Shown piece after piece: positions 1 to 11,612 of a DNA stretch of 64,000 nt (within the stretch, counting starts at the first letter, position 1; each line of letters begins with the position of its first letter). Where the stretch lies: positions 121,529,329 through 121,593,328 of the forward strand of contig OY997588.1 in the NCBI GenBank assembly GCA_963921825.1, read 5' to 3'. The notes below the pieces were generated by a model. It worked only from the letters and a program-made list of their open reading frames with translations. It was not told the origin of the DNA and did no database searches. The position numbers were made by a program, and so were the translations under genes. The DNA comes from Erodium maritimum. Lineage: Eukaryota > Streptophyta > Magnoliopsida > Geraniales > Geraniaceae.

Positions 1-49
1 ACACGTCCCGTACAACAATCTCCGACGTCACCGGCTTCCACAGCCCAAC

Positions 50-330
50 TCAACCATATTGTATCGGACCACGCAACATCGGTTCACGATATCTTCTTGG
101 ACCACACAACATCGGCCTCGATGTCTTCCCGGACCACACAACATTGGGGCACGAATCACACCATCCTCGGCCTGGATACCCTACACCGGCATACCCCCTC
201 GATGTAGGTATCGTATCGGAACCTCAACTCGTGGGACCGCGTATGTGGGACACATTCTCGGCATTGATACCCTACACCGGAACCTCCCTCGATGTACGTA
301 TCACACCGGGATACCTCGTCTTGGAACATA
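50..330. repeat. Degenerate tandem repeats inside the LTR
   Basis: Blocks such as cttcccggaccacacaacat and ataccctacaccgg recur with variations. They are diverged relatives of the regular 69-bp repeat at 29700-30115 in a related LTR. The array is too degenerate here for a clean period. Confidence 0.5.
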
Positions 331-1017
331 CATCAAAAGAGTCTCACACATCACAATGCCATAGTTCAACTACAACATACCAACCAACAATCTTACCGAG
401 TACATCACATCGGTCTATTACTCACCCGATCATATCACAAGGCATCGGTTCACATCATACCAAACATATCACACTCATCATAACAACATACTACATCGAG
501 CATACCATGGTCCTCAATTTAACGACGGATAAACCACATATCACGCATCACAATTATCGATCATGGTATTAAAATCAACACACAAACCTAAGGGCTTGAC
601 ATGACCCATATGCATTTCTACAGCACGACAATTCCCAAACTTACGGCTCGACATGGCTCGTAAGTTATCCCTCATTTCACTCGTTCCTCACATCATGCAT
701 GCAATTCTATCAAGTATTCGCATCCTATATGCATACTAGTAACTTTCTGTAATTAAACCGGTATTCGCTACTTTCCTTACCTCGATCGCTTTCCAAACGC
801 TTAGTCACTTCAAGATGCCCAAAAGCCTCCTCCGCCGAGCTCGGGTCCAACGTCTAAGATCACAAGGCAATCCGAGAATTAAAGCTAATTCAAAAGCGGT
901 TTTAGAGAGAAAACATTCCCAATTAACCCCAAAAAGGCTCGGTTATATATAACCTTCTCAATTCCTCGACAAAACACCAAAATGGGCCCCAAAAGCCCAA
1001 TCTGATCTACCACGGTT

Positions 1018-1175
1018 CGGGTCACGGAGCCTTGACGGACTCCGTGACGGTTCGGGTCATGGAACCGTGAGGTTCCCCGTCACGGGTAACGTCACGGAAC
1101 CGTGACGTGTGCCGTCACGGCCTCCGTCACGGAGCCGTGACACATTACGTCATGGTGCCCGTCACGGATCCGTGA
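1018..1175. repeat. GC-rich dyad-rich repeat (GTCACGG / CCGTGAC)
   Basis: Short blocks gtcacgg and ccgtgac alternate many times over about 160 bp, for example gtcacggaaccgtgac and gtcacggagccgtgac. Each block can pair with its neighbours, so a transcript could fold into several competing hairpins. It sits where related LTRs carry other GC-rich repeats (28380-28620). Confidence 0.65.
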
Positions 1176-2077
1176 TGGGTTTGACTGTTCCGCTTTCTTC
1201 TTCCTCCAGCTTCTTCTTCCCCGAAAACAAACTCTCCAAACTCCATTTTTATCCATCAAAAACCTCCAAATAGTCCCATAAACCTCAACACTTCAATAAT
1301 CCAAATGGGTTTCATCAAAACCATATAAACCCAAGAGATTTCATCATCCAAACCTAATTTTAAGCATCAATCATCGACTTCAACCTTAAAAGCTGAACAT
1401 CCATGGAAACCCAACTAGTTTCAAGCTTTTTCTAGCAAACCCACTAAGTAGAATTCAACCAAAACGAATGTAGATAGAGGATTTACCTTAAGAATGGAAA
1501 TGGCATGAAGAAAAACTAGTTTTGGAGGAGATTTGGGAAGAAAAACCACTAAAGGAGCTCCCTTTCTCCTTGCTTCTTCTTCAAGCTTAAATGGAAGCTC
1601 TCTCTCTCCTTCTCCCTTGTAAATTTCGGCCAACTAGAGAAAATGAGGTGAATTTGTGTTCCAAATTGCCTTAAAACCTAACCTAGAAAAGTCTAAAATG
1701 CCCTTTTTAGTTTCTTCCTTCTCCTTGTCTCAAGTGGGGGCAAATGGGTCTTTCTAGACCCATTTCTTCTCCTCCAAACCTCCATGGACACATCTCCATG
1801 TGGGGACCACCTCTATTCTTAAGAAAATTCATCACATTAATTTAAATCCTTAAGACTCTTGATTTGACCGAAATTGACCCCGTGTTGACTTTTTCACCAT
1901 TACAGTCGTTTGAAAGGAAACGACCCAACTAAGCTAACCGTAATGACGGCTAAGCTTTTTGGGTCCCGGAAAGATCACGAATGACTCCCGGAGTCATCGG
2001 TTGACTTTTCCGGCGGAAAGTCAACTTTCGCCAAAAATCACCGATTCGACCGGGATCGACCAGGGGCGGTTCTTACA

Positions 2078-3060
2078 ATTGTGGTCTTCAAAGACCCCTT
2101 GGAAGGACACTCTCCTGCGTATCATTACGAATGCATGGGGGAAGGCGGCTAAAGGGCTTGTGAATAAGGACATAAGGCCGAGACTCTTTGGCTTCTACTT
2201 CCGGTCCTCTAAGGCTCGGGCGTGGGTACGAGGAAACGAGCCCTGATGCTTAGACGAACGGGCTCTACTGCTCGGGTATCTAGATTCGTGCGCTAGGGAG
2301 ATGTCGTTCCTTGACCAAGTGCAATTATGGGCACATGCCAAGGGTTTGCCTCCTCTGGTAAGGACAAGAGAGACGAGTACCTCTATCGGGGACGCTCTAC
2401 GGGCATGTGTGGAGGTCCCATGTGATAAGTGGGGCATGTGCTGGGGGTGCACGGTAAAGGTTCGCTTCTGTCATCTCATTGAGAGGCCGCTCTGGAGCGG
2501 ACTAATACTTCGGCTCAAGGAATTCCCTGGGCTAATCCACATTGAACTCACTTACTCCAAGCTTCCAAGCTTCTGCTACAACTGTGGTAGACTCGGCCAT
2601 GACTTGAAGGAGTGCACATGGGCAGTCAAAGCCACCCCCCCAAGATTTGGCTCCTCTATGCTAGAGTGTCAGAGGGACAAGAAGATCAAGGGGCATCTTA
2701 ACCCTAGATGGAGCCCCTCAGGTTACTCCAAGCTCCGTGCCTCCTGGTCTGGAGACTCGAGGTATAACCAGCTTGGAAGCTGTTCAGTCCCATGCCGGCT
2801 CGATATTGGGGGCCCCACCATCGTTCTCAGATAAGGTAGTTGGTGCACCTTTTGGAGGTCTGGAGAGAAAGGAGGCTACAGTCCCGACACCCTCTACGGT
2901 AACTAGATAGGGAACTGGAATACTCAAGAGGTCAGCTGCTGGAGCACCTCGGGAGGAACATGTTAGGGCGGGGAAGCAGCCCCGCCAGAAGGAATGAGAG
3001 GCAAGAGAAGCATCAGGGACTGGCCCTAGGAGGGGTCCCATGTAGATGCTTTGCCTCCCA
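2078..3060 (+). pseudogene. LINE (L1-type) ORF1 fragment with CCHC knuckle
   Basis: The frame at 2301-2834 reads as the C-terminal half of a plant LINE ORF1 protein. It has a WVQVHGLP-like segment (LWAHAKGLPPL), then an IERPLWSGLILRLKEFPGL segment, then the zinc knuckle CYNCGRLGHDLKEC. ORF1 proteins bind LINE RNA. An upstream part of the same domain is visible at about 2110-2246 in another frame, and an in-frame stop separates them, so the gene is broken. The LTR ending at 2077 interrupts its 5' side. No endonuclease or reverse transcriptase follows. Confidence 0.7.
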
Positions 3061-4219
3061 CCATCACCGTTGTTGAGATCCTAGATTTTCGGTACTCCTT
3101 CCCCCTCTTCGTATTCTGTCCTTGCCTATATGGCTTTCAAAAACCGTCTGCGACGGTTATATTGGTAAAAGGTTCAGCGAGCCATTGCTCATTCCATCTG
3201 ACCTTATTAGTGGCATGGGAGCATGTTCCTAGGCGCACATGAATGTCATGATATAAAATTAATACAATTGCACCTTTCACTAAAAAAAACATGTGAGAAT
3301 AAGTGAAATATCGTTAGGTTTAGTTAACATAACCTTAAACCACCCGACAACAATCTTCCCTGTGAGCATTTAACTTATGGTACTAAACAAGTATAACCTC
3401 TGTTAGGGTTTTTTTGTAAAGTTTTTTTTGGGCCGTCATTAACTACTGTCTCGTTAGCTCACTCCCGCCAATAACGATGCGTCTTCCTATTATGTTCGGG
3501 TCCCTCTCTGCACTTTCAATGGTTGTCGACTAGCCTACCTCGGTATCAATCGACCTCACCGCCTCGGAATCCCGCGACCTTCCTATATCGGTCCATCTCT
3601 CATGATCGATCCTCGCCGTCTCTAATGTCGCCACCGACGCGTCCTTCTCCCTGGCCTCCACCACCGCACCCTCCTCGACTCCTCTCTCGATTTTGGATCT
3701 GGCTAATCGAGTGAGTCTTTTTTACTTTATCTAATTTTGACTTTGCAGGGTCAATGACTAATGAGTAGAGAATAAAAGATTTTTCTAAGGAGAGAACCCT
3801 GGTTCACGTATATCCACCCAATACAATTGTCGAGTTCAGGTTCGGCCGCGCATCACAATATATGCAGCATTTAGGCAATGCCTTGAGCAGTACTCTCAAT
3901 TCCGTTTTCCAACCCCACCCCTCTTCCTGCCTGTCTATATGACGATTTCAATACTATCTGTAACGATTATATTGTCTTAGAATTATGTATTTTGATCTCT
4001 CCCAAATTTCTTTACTTTTAGTAAAAAAAAACCTTAAACCACCCACAAAAATGCACAACAAAACAAAGAAATATCGAGTCGACTTGTCACTAATAAATTA
4101 ATAATAATATTGGACAATGAAATAAACAAATAAGAGAAGAACCCAACAGCTCACACAAATCCATAAATTATATCCACAAATGAAAAGAAAGATAAATGGT
4201 GGGGTCACTTGAGTAGTAT
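3061..4219. other. Intergenic, no gene seen
   Basis: No supported coding region. The stretches at 3120-3165 and 3925-3975 resemble each other (cctatatgg / ctatatgacg, then a variable part, then cggttatattg / cgattatattg), possibly two old copies of one transposon end. The short frames here have no recognisable motif. The last few hundred bases are AT-rich and probably include the promoter of the WD40 gene. Confidence 0.5.
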
Positions 4220-4244
4220 ATGACATTTCAGGACCAAAAGTGTG

Positions 4245-4254
4245 TATACATATT
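4245..4254 (+). promoter_or_regulatory. Possible TATA box of the WD40 gene
   Basis: TATACATATT lies about 190 bp before the chosen ATG and is followed by a C-rich start region with a pyrimidine-rich leader (4330-4440). Position and composition fit a plant core promoter, but this rests on one short motif. Confidence 0.3.
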
Positions 4255-4441
4255 TCAAAGTAGCCGTTGCACCAACACTCAATCTTCATTTCATCATACA
4301 AAAACTCATTCGATAACTCTTTTCCACAAGCAAGCCGTCTCTCCATCCCCGCTCCTCTCTCTCTTCCCTCTCATATCCGTTTCTTGGCCCTCAATCTTTC
4401 TTCTTTTCACAAAAGGTCGACTTTTTTTTTTCACAGAACCA

Positions 4442-5737
4442 ATGGTTCATCAAATTAATCTCTCCGTCCCGGAACCCATCCTCAAAATCCAATCAATCCC
4501 TTTACTGTTCGCAACCACCACGAGCAGTAGCAGTACCAGCAGCGATTCCGGCGAGAGTCCACCGGAGTCTGGCCGATTCGAGCTGATCCCAGATGAAAAG
4601 TTTAGTTTTTTCCGCTTACCGTCATCTGGGTCCCGCTCATACAGGTCGCTGGCGGTCCTCTCCGGCCACGTGGGGTCGGTTTCTTGCCTGGCCTTGTGCG
4701 GCGAGTTCGTCCTGAGCGCCTCCCAGGGAAAGGACATAATCGTGTGGCAACAGCCGGATTTGAGGCAATTCACCAAGTTCGGACAAGGCGACGGCTCGGT
4801 GAAGGCGCTGGTGACGGTCGGGAACAAGGTTTTCACTGCTCATCAGGACAGCAGGATCCGAGTCTGGAAGGTTTCGAGGCGATCGGAGAACGTGTTTAGG
4901 CTCGTGGACACTCTCCCGACCACAAAAGACTATTTGGGGAAGTTCATGAAGCAGAGCAACTATGTGCAAACCCGGAGGCACCACAAGAAGCTCTGGATTG
5001 AGCACGCGGATAGCATCTCCTGCTTGACGGTCTGTAACGGGTTGATCTATTCGGGGTCTTGGGACAAGACCCTCAAAGTGTGGAGGGTCTCCGATCTCAA
5101 GTGCTTGGAATCAATCAAGGCTCATGATGATGCCATCAATGGGCTGGTTTCAAGCAAAGGGATCGTGTATTCAGCTTCTGCGGATGGGAAGATCAAGGCT
5201 TGGGGCAAGGACGAGAAGCAAAGCTCCCATCTTTTGAAGGCCATTTTGGAAGGTCACAAGGATGTTTCCATCAATTCTGTGATTGTTTCTGAGGATGGGA
5301 GGTGGGTCTATGGAGGAGGCTCAGATGGGTTTGTGGTGGGCTGGGAAGGGAAAGCAGATTGTGAGAGGTGGAGGCTTGTTTCTGAGACAAAAGCACACCA
5401 AATGGCTGTGCTGTGCATGTGCTTGTGCTTGAAAGGTGAGTTCTTGTGCACTGGGTCAGCTGATAAGAGTATTGGTGTGTGGAAGAGGGAGGCTTTTGGG
5501 GTGCTGAGCAAGCTCTGGGTCATAACAGGCCATCAAGGGCCAGTCAAGTGCTTGCAGGCATCACCCATGAGGAGTGTTGATGGTGGGTTCATGCTCTATA
5601 GTGGAAGCCTTGATAAGAGCCTAAGGGTCTGGTGGGTTCCCAGTAAAGGAGATTGTGGTGATGATGAATCTGATATTGGTACCTCTAAAATGGAATCTAG
5701 GATACAAGGTTCTGTCATGTTGAGGGAAATTTCTTGA
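4442..5737 (+). CDS. JINGUBANG-like WD40-repeat protein
   Basis: Single exon, 431 residues, intact. I chose the ATG at 4442 (MVHQINLSVPEP); the frame is open upstream to 4220, but that part reads like leader sequence. After a Ser-rich region (about residues 28-44) come seven WD units, around residues 71-102, 115-142, 185-214, 224-254, 268-301, 317-347 and 361-397. Typical blocks are LSGHVGSVSCLA, YSGSWDKTLKVW and TGSADKSIGVW. The long insert between units 2 and 3 (LPTTKDYLGKFMKQSNYVQ) and the IEHADSISCL start of unit 3 are hallmarks of the JINGUBANG family. In Arabidopsis JINGUBANG is a negative regulator of pollen germination; the exact role of this copy is inferred. A seven-bladed propeller would act as a protein-binding scaffold. 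The acidic tail is short. This is the best-supported host gene in the window. Confidence 0.93.
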   Translation: MVHQINLSVPEPILKIQSIPLLFATTTSSSSTSSDSGESPPESGRFELIPDEKFSFFRLPSSGSRSYRSLAVLSGHVGSVSCLALCGEFVLSASQGKDIIVWQQPDLRQFTKFGQGDGSVKALVTVGNKVFTAHQDSRIRVWKVSRRSENVFRLVDTLPTTKDYLGKFMKQSNYVQTRRHHKKLWIEHADSISCLTVCNGLIYSGSWDKTLKVWRVSDLKCLESIKAHDDAINGLVSSKGIVYSASADGKIKAWGKDEKQSSHLLKAILEGHKDVSINSVIVSEDGRWVYGGGSDGFVVGWEGKADCERWRLVSETKAHQMAVLCMCLCLKGEFLCTGSADKSIGVWKREAFGVLSKLWVITGHQGPVKCLQASPMRSVDGGFMLYSGSLDKSLRVWWVPSKGDCGDDESDIGTSKMESRIQGSVMLREIS

Positions 5738-7583
5738 AGCTCTGTGATCAACAAGTACAGTAGCGAAGAACCCGATTTGGTTTTTGATTATCAGGGTTGT
5801 GACTTTTGTGAGATTTGATTTTTGATTTGGCTTTCACTTTTTCATTGTTTGGTTGTTGCATACAGGATTAGAAACTAGAAGTAAACCATAGTGACTGAGG
5901 AACATGAGGGAGTTGTTTTGTCTTTCTTACACATTGTTGCATACTATTTTTGAATTTCTTATCATCAATTGTAACTAAGGTTTGCAGAGTGAAAAATACA
6001 CATACATTTGTTTGGTTGTTCCATCATTGTGCTGCAGCTTTACTATTGTTTAATCCCGGGTTTTCTTCGGACAGAACATGCCATTGCTTCCCTTGAGCCC
6101 CACATAAATATTTTAGTTCAACGAGAACACAAACCGACGGTTTGGTTACCGATTATCTGGTTAATCTCTACCTTAATCACATGGTTAAGTTTGGCTTCTT
6201 CCATCCACCCTCAATATAATACTTCCCACTCTCAGACAAGAGTCCCAAGGTTAAGTGCTCATAATTGTGGCAGCCTCATCAAGAAGTGGGTGAGTCGCTC
6301 TCCTAAGCATTTAACGGAATTCTATACTATGATGTGTAAACCAAATGTCTTGGATCGGAAAACATCAGGAAATAGGTCGAACAAGTCCGAAATGGAAAAA
6401 TTCAAGTCATAGCTTCGTCACATGGTACCGACGCATGGACTACACTTCGTGAGTTGGTTGCCAAAAAGAAATATGCGACGACTCAACGTTGACATCGGGG
6501 GCAAGGATTGACGGGTTTTTTTGTTTATGTTTTTGATCCTTGTTTCTTTCTAAAAAAAAGTTTGGCCTTTTGGCTCTTTTTGCTGGGAGTCCCTTTGCAA
6601 TCGTTGGTAGCCATTTGTTTCTTAAATCAGGGTATCCTAATTTATTTTTGGAATCGGTCTTATTAATAAATTTTCGAGCTTGCAAAAAAATAATAATTGT
6701 GGCAGCCAGAACAAGAACCTTGTTAACTTGTTGCATATTCCATATTATTTTTCCTTGTTCACAAACAAGGAATAAACTTTCGATTGTGCTATCGAACTGT
6801 AAAGTGAGAGAGCCAGCCACTCCCTTTTCTCGGTTGTCCGCCGACCATTAAATAATCTCATATCGAAAAGATCGCGTACTAAAGCTTGCAAAAAGTAGGA
6901 GTTACCAAACAAGGCAAGTGTACTAAAGCAACGATTCAACTTGGTAAAGCAGCAAAATAGTGAACCAACAAGCCCTTTCTCTTTACTCATCTTGAGAGTG
7001 AGACCCAACAGTGGACCACAAAAAAAGAGCAAAGACTCAACACCAGAACAAGTCCAACGATTCTTGGGGAAGCCGGCAAGCTAACCATTGCAAGCAAGAT
7101 CCTGGTCGGTCGGCCGAACAATCATTAAGAAACTGTTATTACAGGACATTCTAGGAACTGTCGTTGGATCAACACACTTGCTTCCACCGCCAACGCCTTC
7201 AAGCCGTCTCTTTTAGAAACTTCTGAAAAAGTTGAAGCAACTCCGTCGTTTGCTAGAAAGTAACAGTATAAAATTAAGCAGAAATATATTGAGGATCTCA
7301 GTGGCAACTGCCATATGTTCAACAAGGATGAAAGTGGGGGATAATAGTATAATGAAGATGAATAAACATAATTAATACACAGCTTATCATGTTTAAGAAA
7401 AAGAAACCATTAAATAATTAGTAAGATGCACTTTTGACTTCTCTTTTATACGGCACAAACAATGCAATAAACATTCTAGACTTGCAATGAATAAGTAAAT
7501 ATTTTAACACATTTGTTGAAAAGGAGTACACGGGCGCAAACAATGGTAAATAACTTGAGTTTTTGTCTTGCCAAAAAGACAAA
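5738..7583. other. Intergenic with a LINE-like 3' tail
   Basis: The first 250 bp are AT-rich and probably hold the WD40 gene's 3' UTR. At about 6500-6695 a T-rich stretch ends in ttattaataaattttcgagcttgc followed by a run of seven A. This looks like the 3' UTR and poly(A) end of a plant LINE, but no coding part is attached. Small frames at 6008-6412 and 6540-7032 have no recognisable domain and are crossed by frames on the other strand. I see no gene here. Confidence 0.45.
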
Positions 7584-7908
7584 CAGTAGATGCCTAATTG
7601 ACTACGTGTGACATCAAGTCAATGTACTAATGCTATCCTTGTTTGTGTTTTTTTACATATTTACTCCAGATTATTGACTACAAGACATATGGGACTCTCC
7701 ATTATTTGATCATAAGCAAGAACTTGTGCCATGTACTACAATACTAAGAGCGAAGGTGCGGATTCAACTCTAACGGGTTTTTGAAAAATCTAATTAAGTT
7801 TTTATTTCCTGGATAGAGGTGTCTTTTATGTAATGTGAATGGTATGACAATGGTCCATAAACCCAGAGAATCCATATTAAATTATCAAAATACCATTCAT
7901 TGAGTAGA
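7584..7908 (+). repeat. Dispersed 320-bp repeat, copy 1
   Basis: From cagtagatgcc to gagtaga this segment matches 20276-20595 in the same orientation with scattered substitutions and small indels (for example gtgtcttttatgtaat is present only here). Shared blocks include ttgactacgtgtg, aagaacttgtgccatgtacta and ccataaacccagagaatcc. No reading frame or transposon terminus is visible. Confidence 0.85.
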
Positions 7909-8060
7909 CGAGGTAAGAGAAGTCATCAATTCCCCAGCACAACCTACCTCAACCGCAACCTCTTTCCATGTCTCCAGCCCCAACGTTAGCCGACTAACGC
8001 CCCACCTCCCTCACCTGCCATCAATTCTAACACAACTCTTGAAAATATATAATACATATT

Positions 8061-9549
8061 AGGGTAATTTTTACCTCAATACATATTGGCCTTTTCTGAG
8101 GGAAAATTGTGATTGCAGATGGTTCTGTTGTTTAATATCTCTCTAAGTAGAGTTGGGTTCAGTTCATATCTTTTGTGGAGCCTGTAAAGGCATTTTTAAG
8201 GTACTGAATCAAAGTTTTCAGTCCCTGCATTAATAGATCTGTGGGTTTTCTACCCTTTAAAATTTCTTATGCAATTTTGTGATCTAAGAGTCCCTTATGT
8301 TGATAAACAATACTTTGCCCGAGGGAAAATGAGAAACTCACACAATAACAAAACTAGTATAGGTTATCACATTACGGAAATATTAGCCTTTTATAGGTCA
8401 TAATTCAGCACCTAATCTTAACTTCACTTGCAAGTACCAGTACGATCTTAATTCCCCTGGTGCAGCTTCTCAGTTACGGCTTAACTCAACAAGGGATCTG
8501 AACTTGAATGTCTCTGCATCTAATGCTAACATGATAATTCAAGCGTATGCAAATTGGAGCAGTCTCAGTCAGGTCCATGACCTTTATAAGAATGGAGTAA
8601 ATCAAGTCCTCTTGTTGTATCACTAATTAAGTTGGTATATTTAAAATTAATATTTACCTTTCCTTTTCAATTCCATTTATTGTAGAGAATGTTATTTGGG
8701 TAATTAACTAATTAAGCCATAAGAGAGAAATGAAGTTGTTCATGTTATTGAATGAGTTGATAACTATTGATTTGTTCTTGAATGAGTTGAATTGAAAATT
8801 TTCATGTTATTCATCTGTTCATAGCTAAAATTTTGGGATGTTGATGGGTATGAACATGATGAATTTGATGGGTATGAAAATAAAAATAAAAACAGATTTT
8901 TGAAAATAAAATATGATTTTTATAAATAAAAACAGATGTTTAAAAATAAAAACTGATTTTTTAAAAATAAAAACTTATTTTTGAAAATAAAATATGATTT
9001 TTAAAATAAAAACAGATTTTTTTTAAAACTGATTTTTTTAAAATAAAAACTGATTTTTGAAAATAAAAACTGATTTTTATAAATAAAAACTGATTTAAAA
9101 ACTGATTTATAAAAAATAAAAACTGATTTTTGAAAATAAAATATGATTTTTATAAATAAAAATAGATTTTGAAAAATAAAATATGATTTTTAAAAATAAA
9201 ATATGATTGTTTTTATATAATATATGATTTTTTGAAATAAAATATGTTTTTTTGAAATAAAAAAAAATATATTTTTAAATATAAACTGATTTTATAAAAT
9301 AAAAAATTAATATTTTTAAAAAAAATTCTAATTTTTATAAAAAAATGGCATATTTTGAAAATTTGACTGTTAGTGAGGGGTATTTTGGACTTTTCATGCA
9401 TTTTCGATCCAAAATGGATGGAAAGTTGACGACGGGTATTAAAGTGACGGAAAATGCCATTTTAGGGTACTGAGGTGCCACGAAAAATAGTTAGGGTATT
9501 AAGGTGAAAAAAAAAACGATAGTTAGGGAATTGAGGTGAAAATTACCCT
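8061..9549. mobile_element. Mutator-like or other TIR element, non-autonomous
   Basis: The left end AGGGTAATTTTTACCTCAA and the right end TTGAGGTGAAAATTACCCT are inverted copies with one mismatch. Both are flanked by ACATATT (8054-8060 and 9550-9556), possibly 8 bp if the adjacent T is counted. The right end carries a longer terminal region (agggtactgaggtgcc, agttagggtattaaggtg) not seen on the left. There is no transposase, so this is a non-autonomous or decayed copy. The target-site length leaves the superfamily open between hAT and Mutator-like. Confidence 0.65.
8870..9360. repeat. AT-rich minisatellite
   Basis: Many variants of aaaataaaaactgatttttg and aaaataaaatatgattttt follow each other for about 490 bp. 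It is internal to the TIR element at 8061-9549 and not coding; a frame at 9213-9401 is only low-complexity sequence. Confidence 0.85.
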
Positions 9550-9598
9550 ACATATTATGCCATTATTGTTCAGACAAAAGCAATGCACATATATTTGT

Positions 9599-10980
9599 GG
9601 GGACACTATCCACTAAAAACCAATAGTTTAATACAAACTAAGGACTAATTATGACCATAAGATTTTAACAAGTGGATGGATGAGATTTAAACATCTCATT
9701 AATGTCATAAATGTAAATAAATGAAACTTTAAATGTAATTAAGACATTTTAAATGGAAAGATTCAATCTGATTTTTTACTGTAGCGTTATTGTAATCCAG
9801 AAAATGTTTCATCTGTTGTACGGTTACTATAACGCGAAAATTGTTTCATCTGATTAAACAGAATGTTTCATTTCCTGTGTTCATATCTGAAAAAGTTTTA
9901 ATTTTGCTAAACTTAGTATTTTTTTTCGTTGAACTGATTGTTTCATTTTGTTAAACTGTTTGTTTCATTTCGCTGAACTGATTGTTTCATTTCGTTGAAT
10001 TGATTGTTTCATTTTGTTAAACTGTTTGTTTCATTTCGCTTAACTAATTGTTTCATTTCGTTGAACTGATTATTTCATTTGATCTGAGTATTTCATTTCG
10101 CTGAACTTATTGTGTCATTTCTCTGAACTGATTGTTTTATTTGATATGAGTATTTCATTTCGTGGAACTCAATTTTTTCAGTTCTATAATGTTTCATCTT
10201 ACTAAAACTTGATCATACATTTCGTTGAACCTTGATCATATTTTAAATCAATTCTCAACCCCCAAGCAAAAGCTGAAAAAATGCTCATATTACCAATCAT
10301 GTTTTAATCACCCATTTTAGATCAATCCAACCTAAGGCCAGTGGAGAAGCTAGAAGATACAAACTACATTTGTTTTCCCATACCACCAGTGAAGAACAGT
10401 GGCTGTAGAAATTCAATCAATCTCGGAATCGCCAACAAACCGATTCTTTTCACCTCCACTACCACCGGTGAAGCTCGAACCAGTCAGAACGAAGTTGGCC
10501 GATCGGAAATCACGAACCCGATGACACCAGTAACAACTGGCAAAATCACAAACTCGAACCTTAGATCGGCGATGTGTTTTGGGCGTTTGATTTGAACTTG
10601 CACCCTAGATCGACCCGGTGATTGGTGCAAATCAGCTACTGTGGCGAGGGGCGAGCAATGTTGGCAAGGCACTAGTGGCAATGGCAAGGTGCGAGCAGCT
10701 GTGGCAAGCGAGGTGGGGAGGGGAGGAGATGCACGAGAGCAATAAAAGTGGAGGATTAGAAAGGTTAAAACTGATTTAGGGTTAAGTTAAAGTTTAGAGA
10801 GAATGACGATAATATCCCTATTTATGTGCAAAATGTCTAAAAAATAAGTCAGTTTGATATAAATTACGTACATGCCATTGGTTGTTCTTTTAATCTTCAC
10901 CATCTAATTTTCCTAATCCAACAATCAACATTAGTCCTTAGTTTGTATTAAACTATATAGTTTGTAGTGGATAGTAAGTT
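9599..10980. mobile_element. Mutator-like non-autonomous element (MULE)
   Basis: The ends are inverted repeats of about 45 bp: actatccacta at 9605 and, in reverse, tagtggatagt at 10965-10975, both continuing into agtttaatacaaactaagga. The flanks share the 9-bp duplication TATATTTGT (9590-9598 and 10981-10989), the length typical of Mutator-like elements. The outermost 5-6 bases of the two ends do not match. There is no transposase. The interior holds the repeat at 9850-10190 and a more GC-rich, gene-like stretch (10330-10740) that could be captured host sequence; the frame at 10341-10595 has no domain I recognise. Confidence 0.75.
9850..10190. repeat. TGTTTCATTTCG tandem repeat, about 22 bp
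   Basis: The core tgtttcatttcgctgaactg recurs about a dozen times with a period near 22 bp and frequent substitutions. It is internal to the MULE at 9599-10980. Confidence 0.8.
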
Positions 10981-10989
10981 TATATTTGT

Positions 10990-11612
10990 AAATGTCATTG
11001 TTTTATATAGTGACATACAACTGATCCTGATTTCAACCTCTGTGTTGTTGGGATCCAGGGTGACAGTTAACCAATCAATTAACCCGTATTATCAAAACCC
11101 TTCCGATCTCTTACAATCAAACACAAGATTAAACAAAACAACAAAATGCTGAAAATAAAAGGGAAATGTTCTAATATTAGTTTAAACCATGATTAAAAGA
11201 GCACTTGTAACACCCAACATTATAGAACCATTACTGCACTTGTGATGTCTTCCTCTTCCTCTCCTTTTTTTCTTTCTTTCTTTCTCCATCTCCTTTCTTT
11301 CTTTATTTTCCTCCCACTTTTTTTATCTTCTTCTCCCACTTTCTTTCTTTCTTCCTCTGCTTCTTCCGTTCTTCCTTTACCTGCACTTTGATTGGGTTGT
11401 TAGTAAAGAATATCCTGGCACTTTAATGTAATAATTAAATCTACAAGATGGAATTTGGTGAACATTAATAATTGGAGACACTTGATGTATTTAATGAAAC
11501 CAGCACTTACATTACTAGACAATCTAATTAAGATTCTAAGCAAATTGATTTCAATTATTAAAAGTATAATCATGAAACAGACAGAGTTAACTTAAGTTGT
11601 AAGATCCTACTA
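10990..11612. other. Intergenic, pyrimidine-rich stretch
   Basis: No gene seen. Positions 11250-11375 are a C/T-rich low-complexity run (cttcctctcc, tttctttctttc). A last exon of the kelch-like gene could lie in this region if the splice site near 11666 is used. Confidence 0.5.

Larger units (their letters stand above)
1..2077 (-). mobile_element. Partial gypsy-type LTR, cut by the window edge
   Basis: The right edge is sharp: the sequence ends in GGCGGTTCTTACA at 2077, and on the minus strand this reads as an LTR start, TGTAAGAACCGCC. The same terminal block (tgacttttcc, ccgggatcg, gggcggttcttaca) ends the solo LTR at 29487 and, without its last bases, the LTR ending near 30483. The stretch at 400-450 also matches 30268-30300. 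No polypurine tract follows 2077; LINE sequence does. This is therefore an outer edge of an element or a solo LTR, and its other end lies outside the window. Short reading frames at 59-572 and 1421-1633 show no protein similarity and fall inside the LTR. Confidence 0.75.

Noticed and set aside
4220-4441. N-terminal extension of the WD40 protein by 74 residues
   Set aside because: The extension is Ser/Phe/Leu-rich leader-like sequence near a probable TATA box and has no family similarity; the ATG at 4442 fits better.
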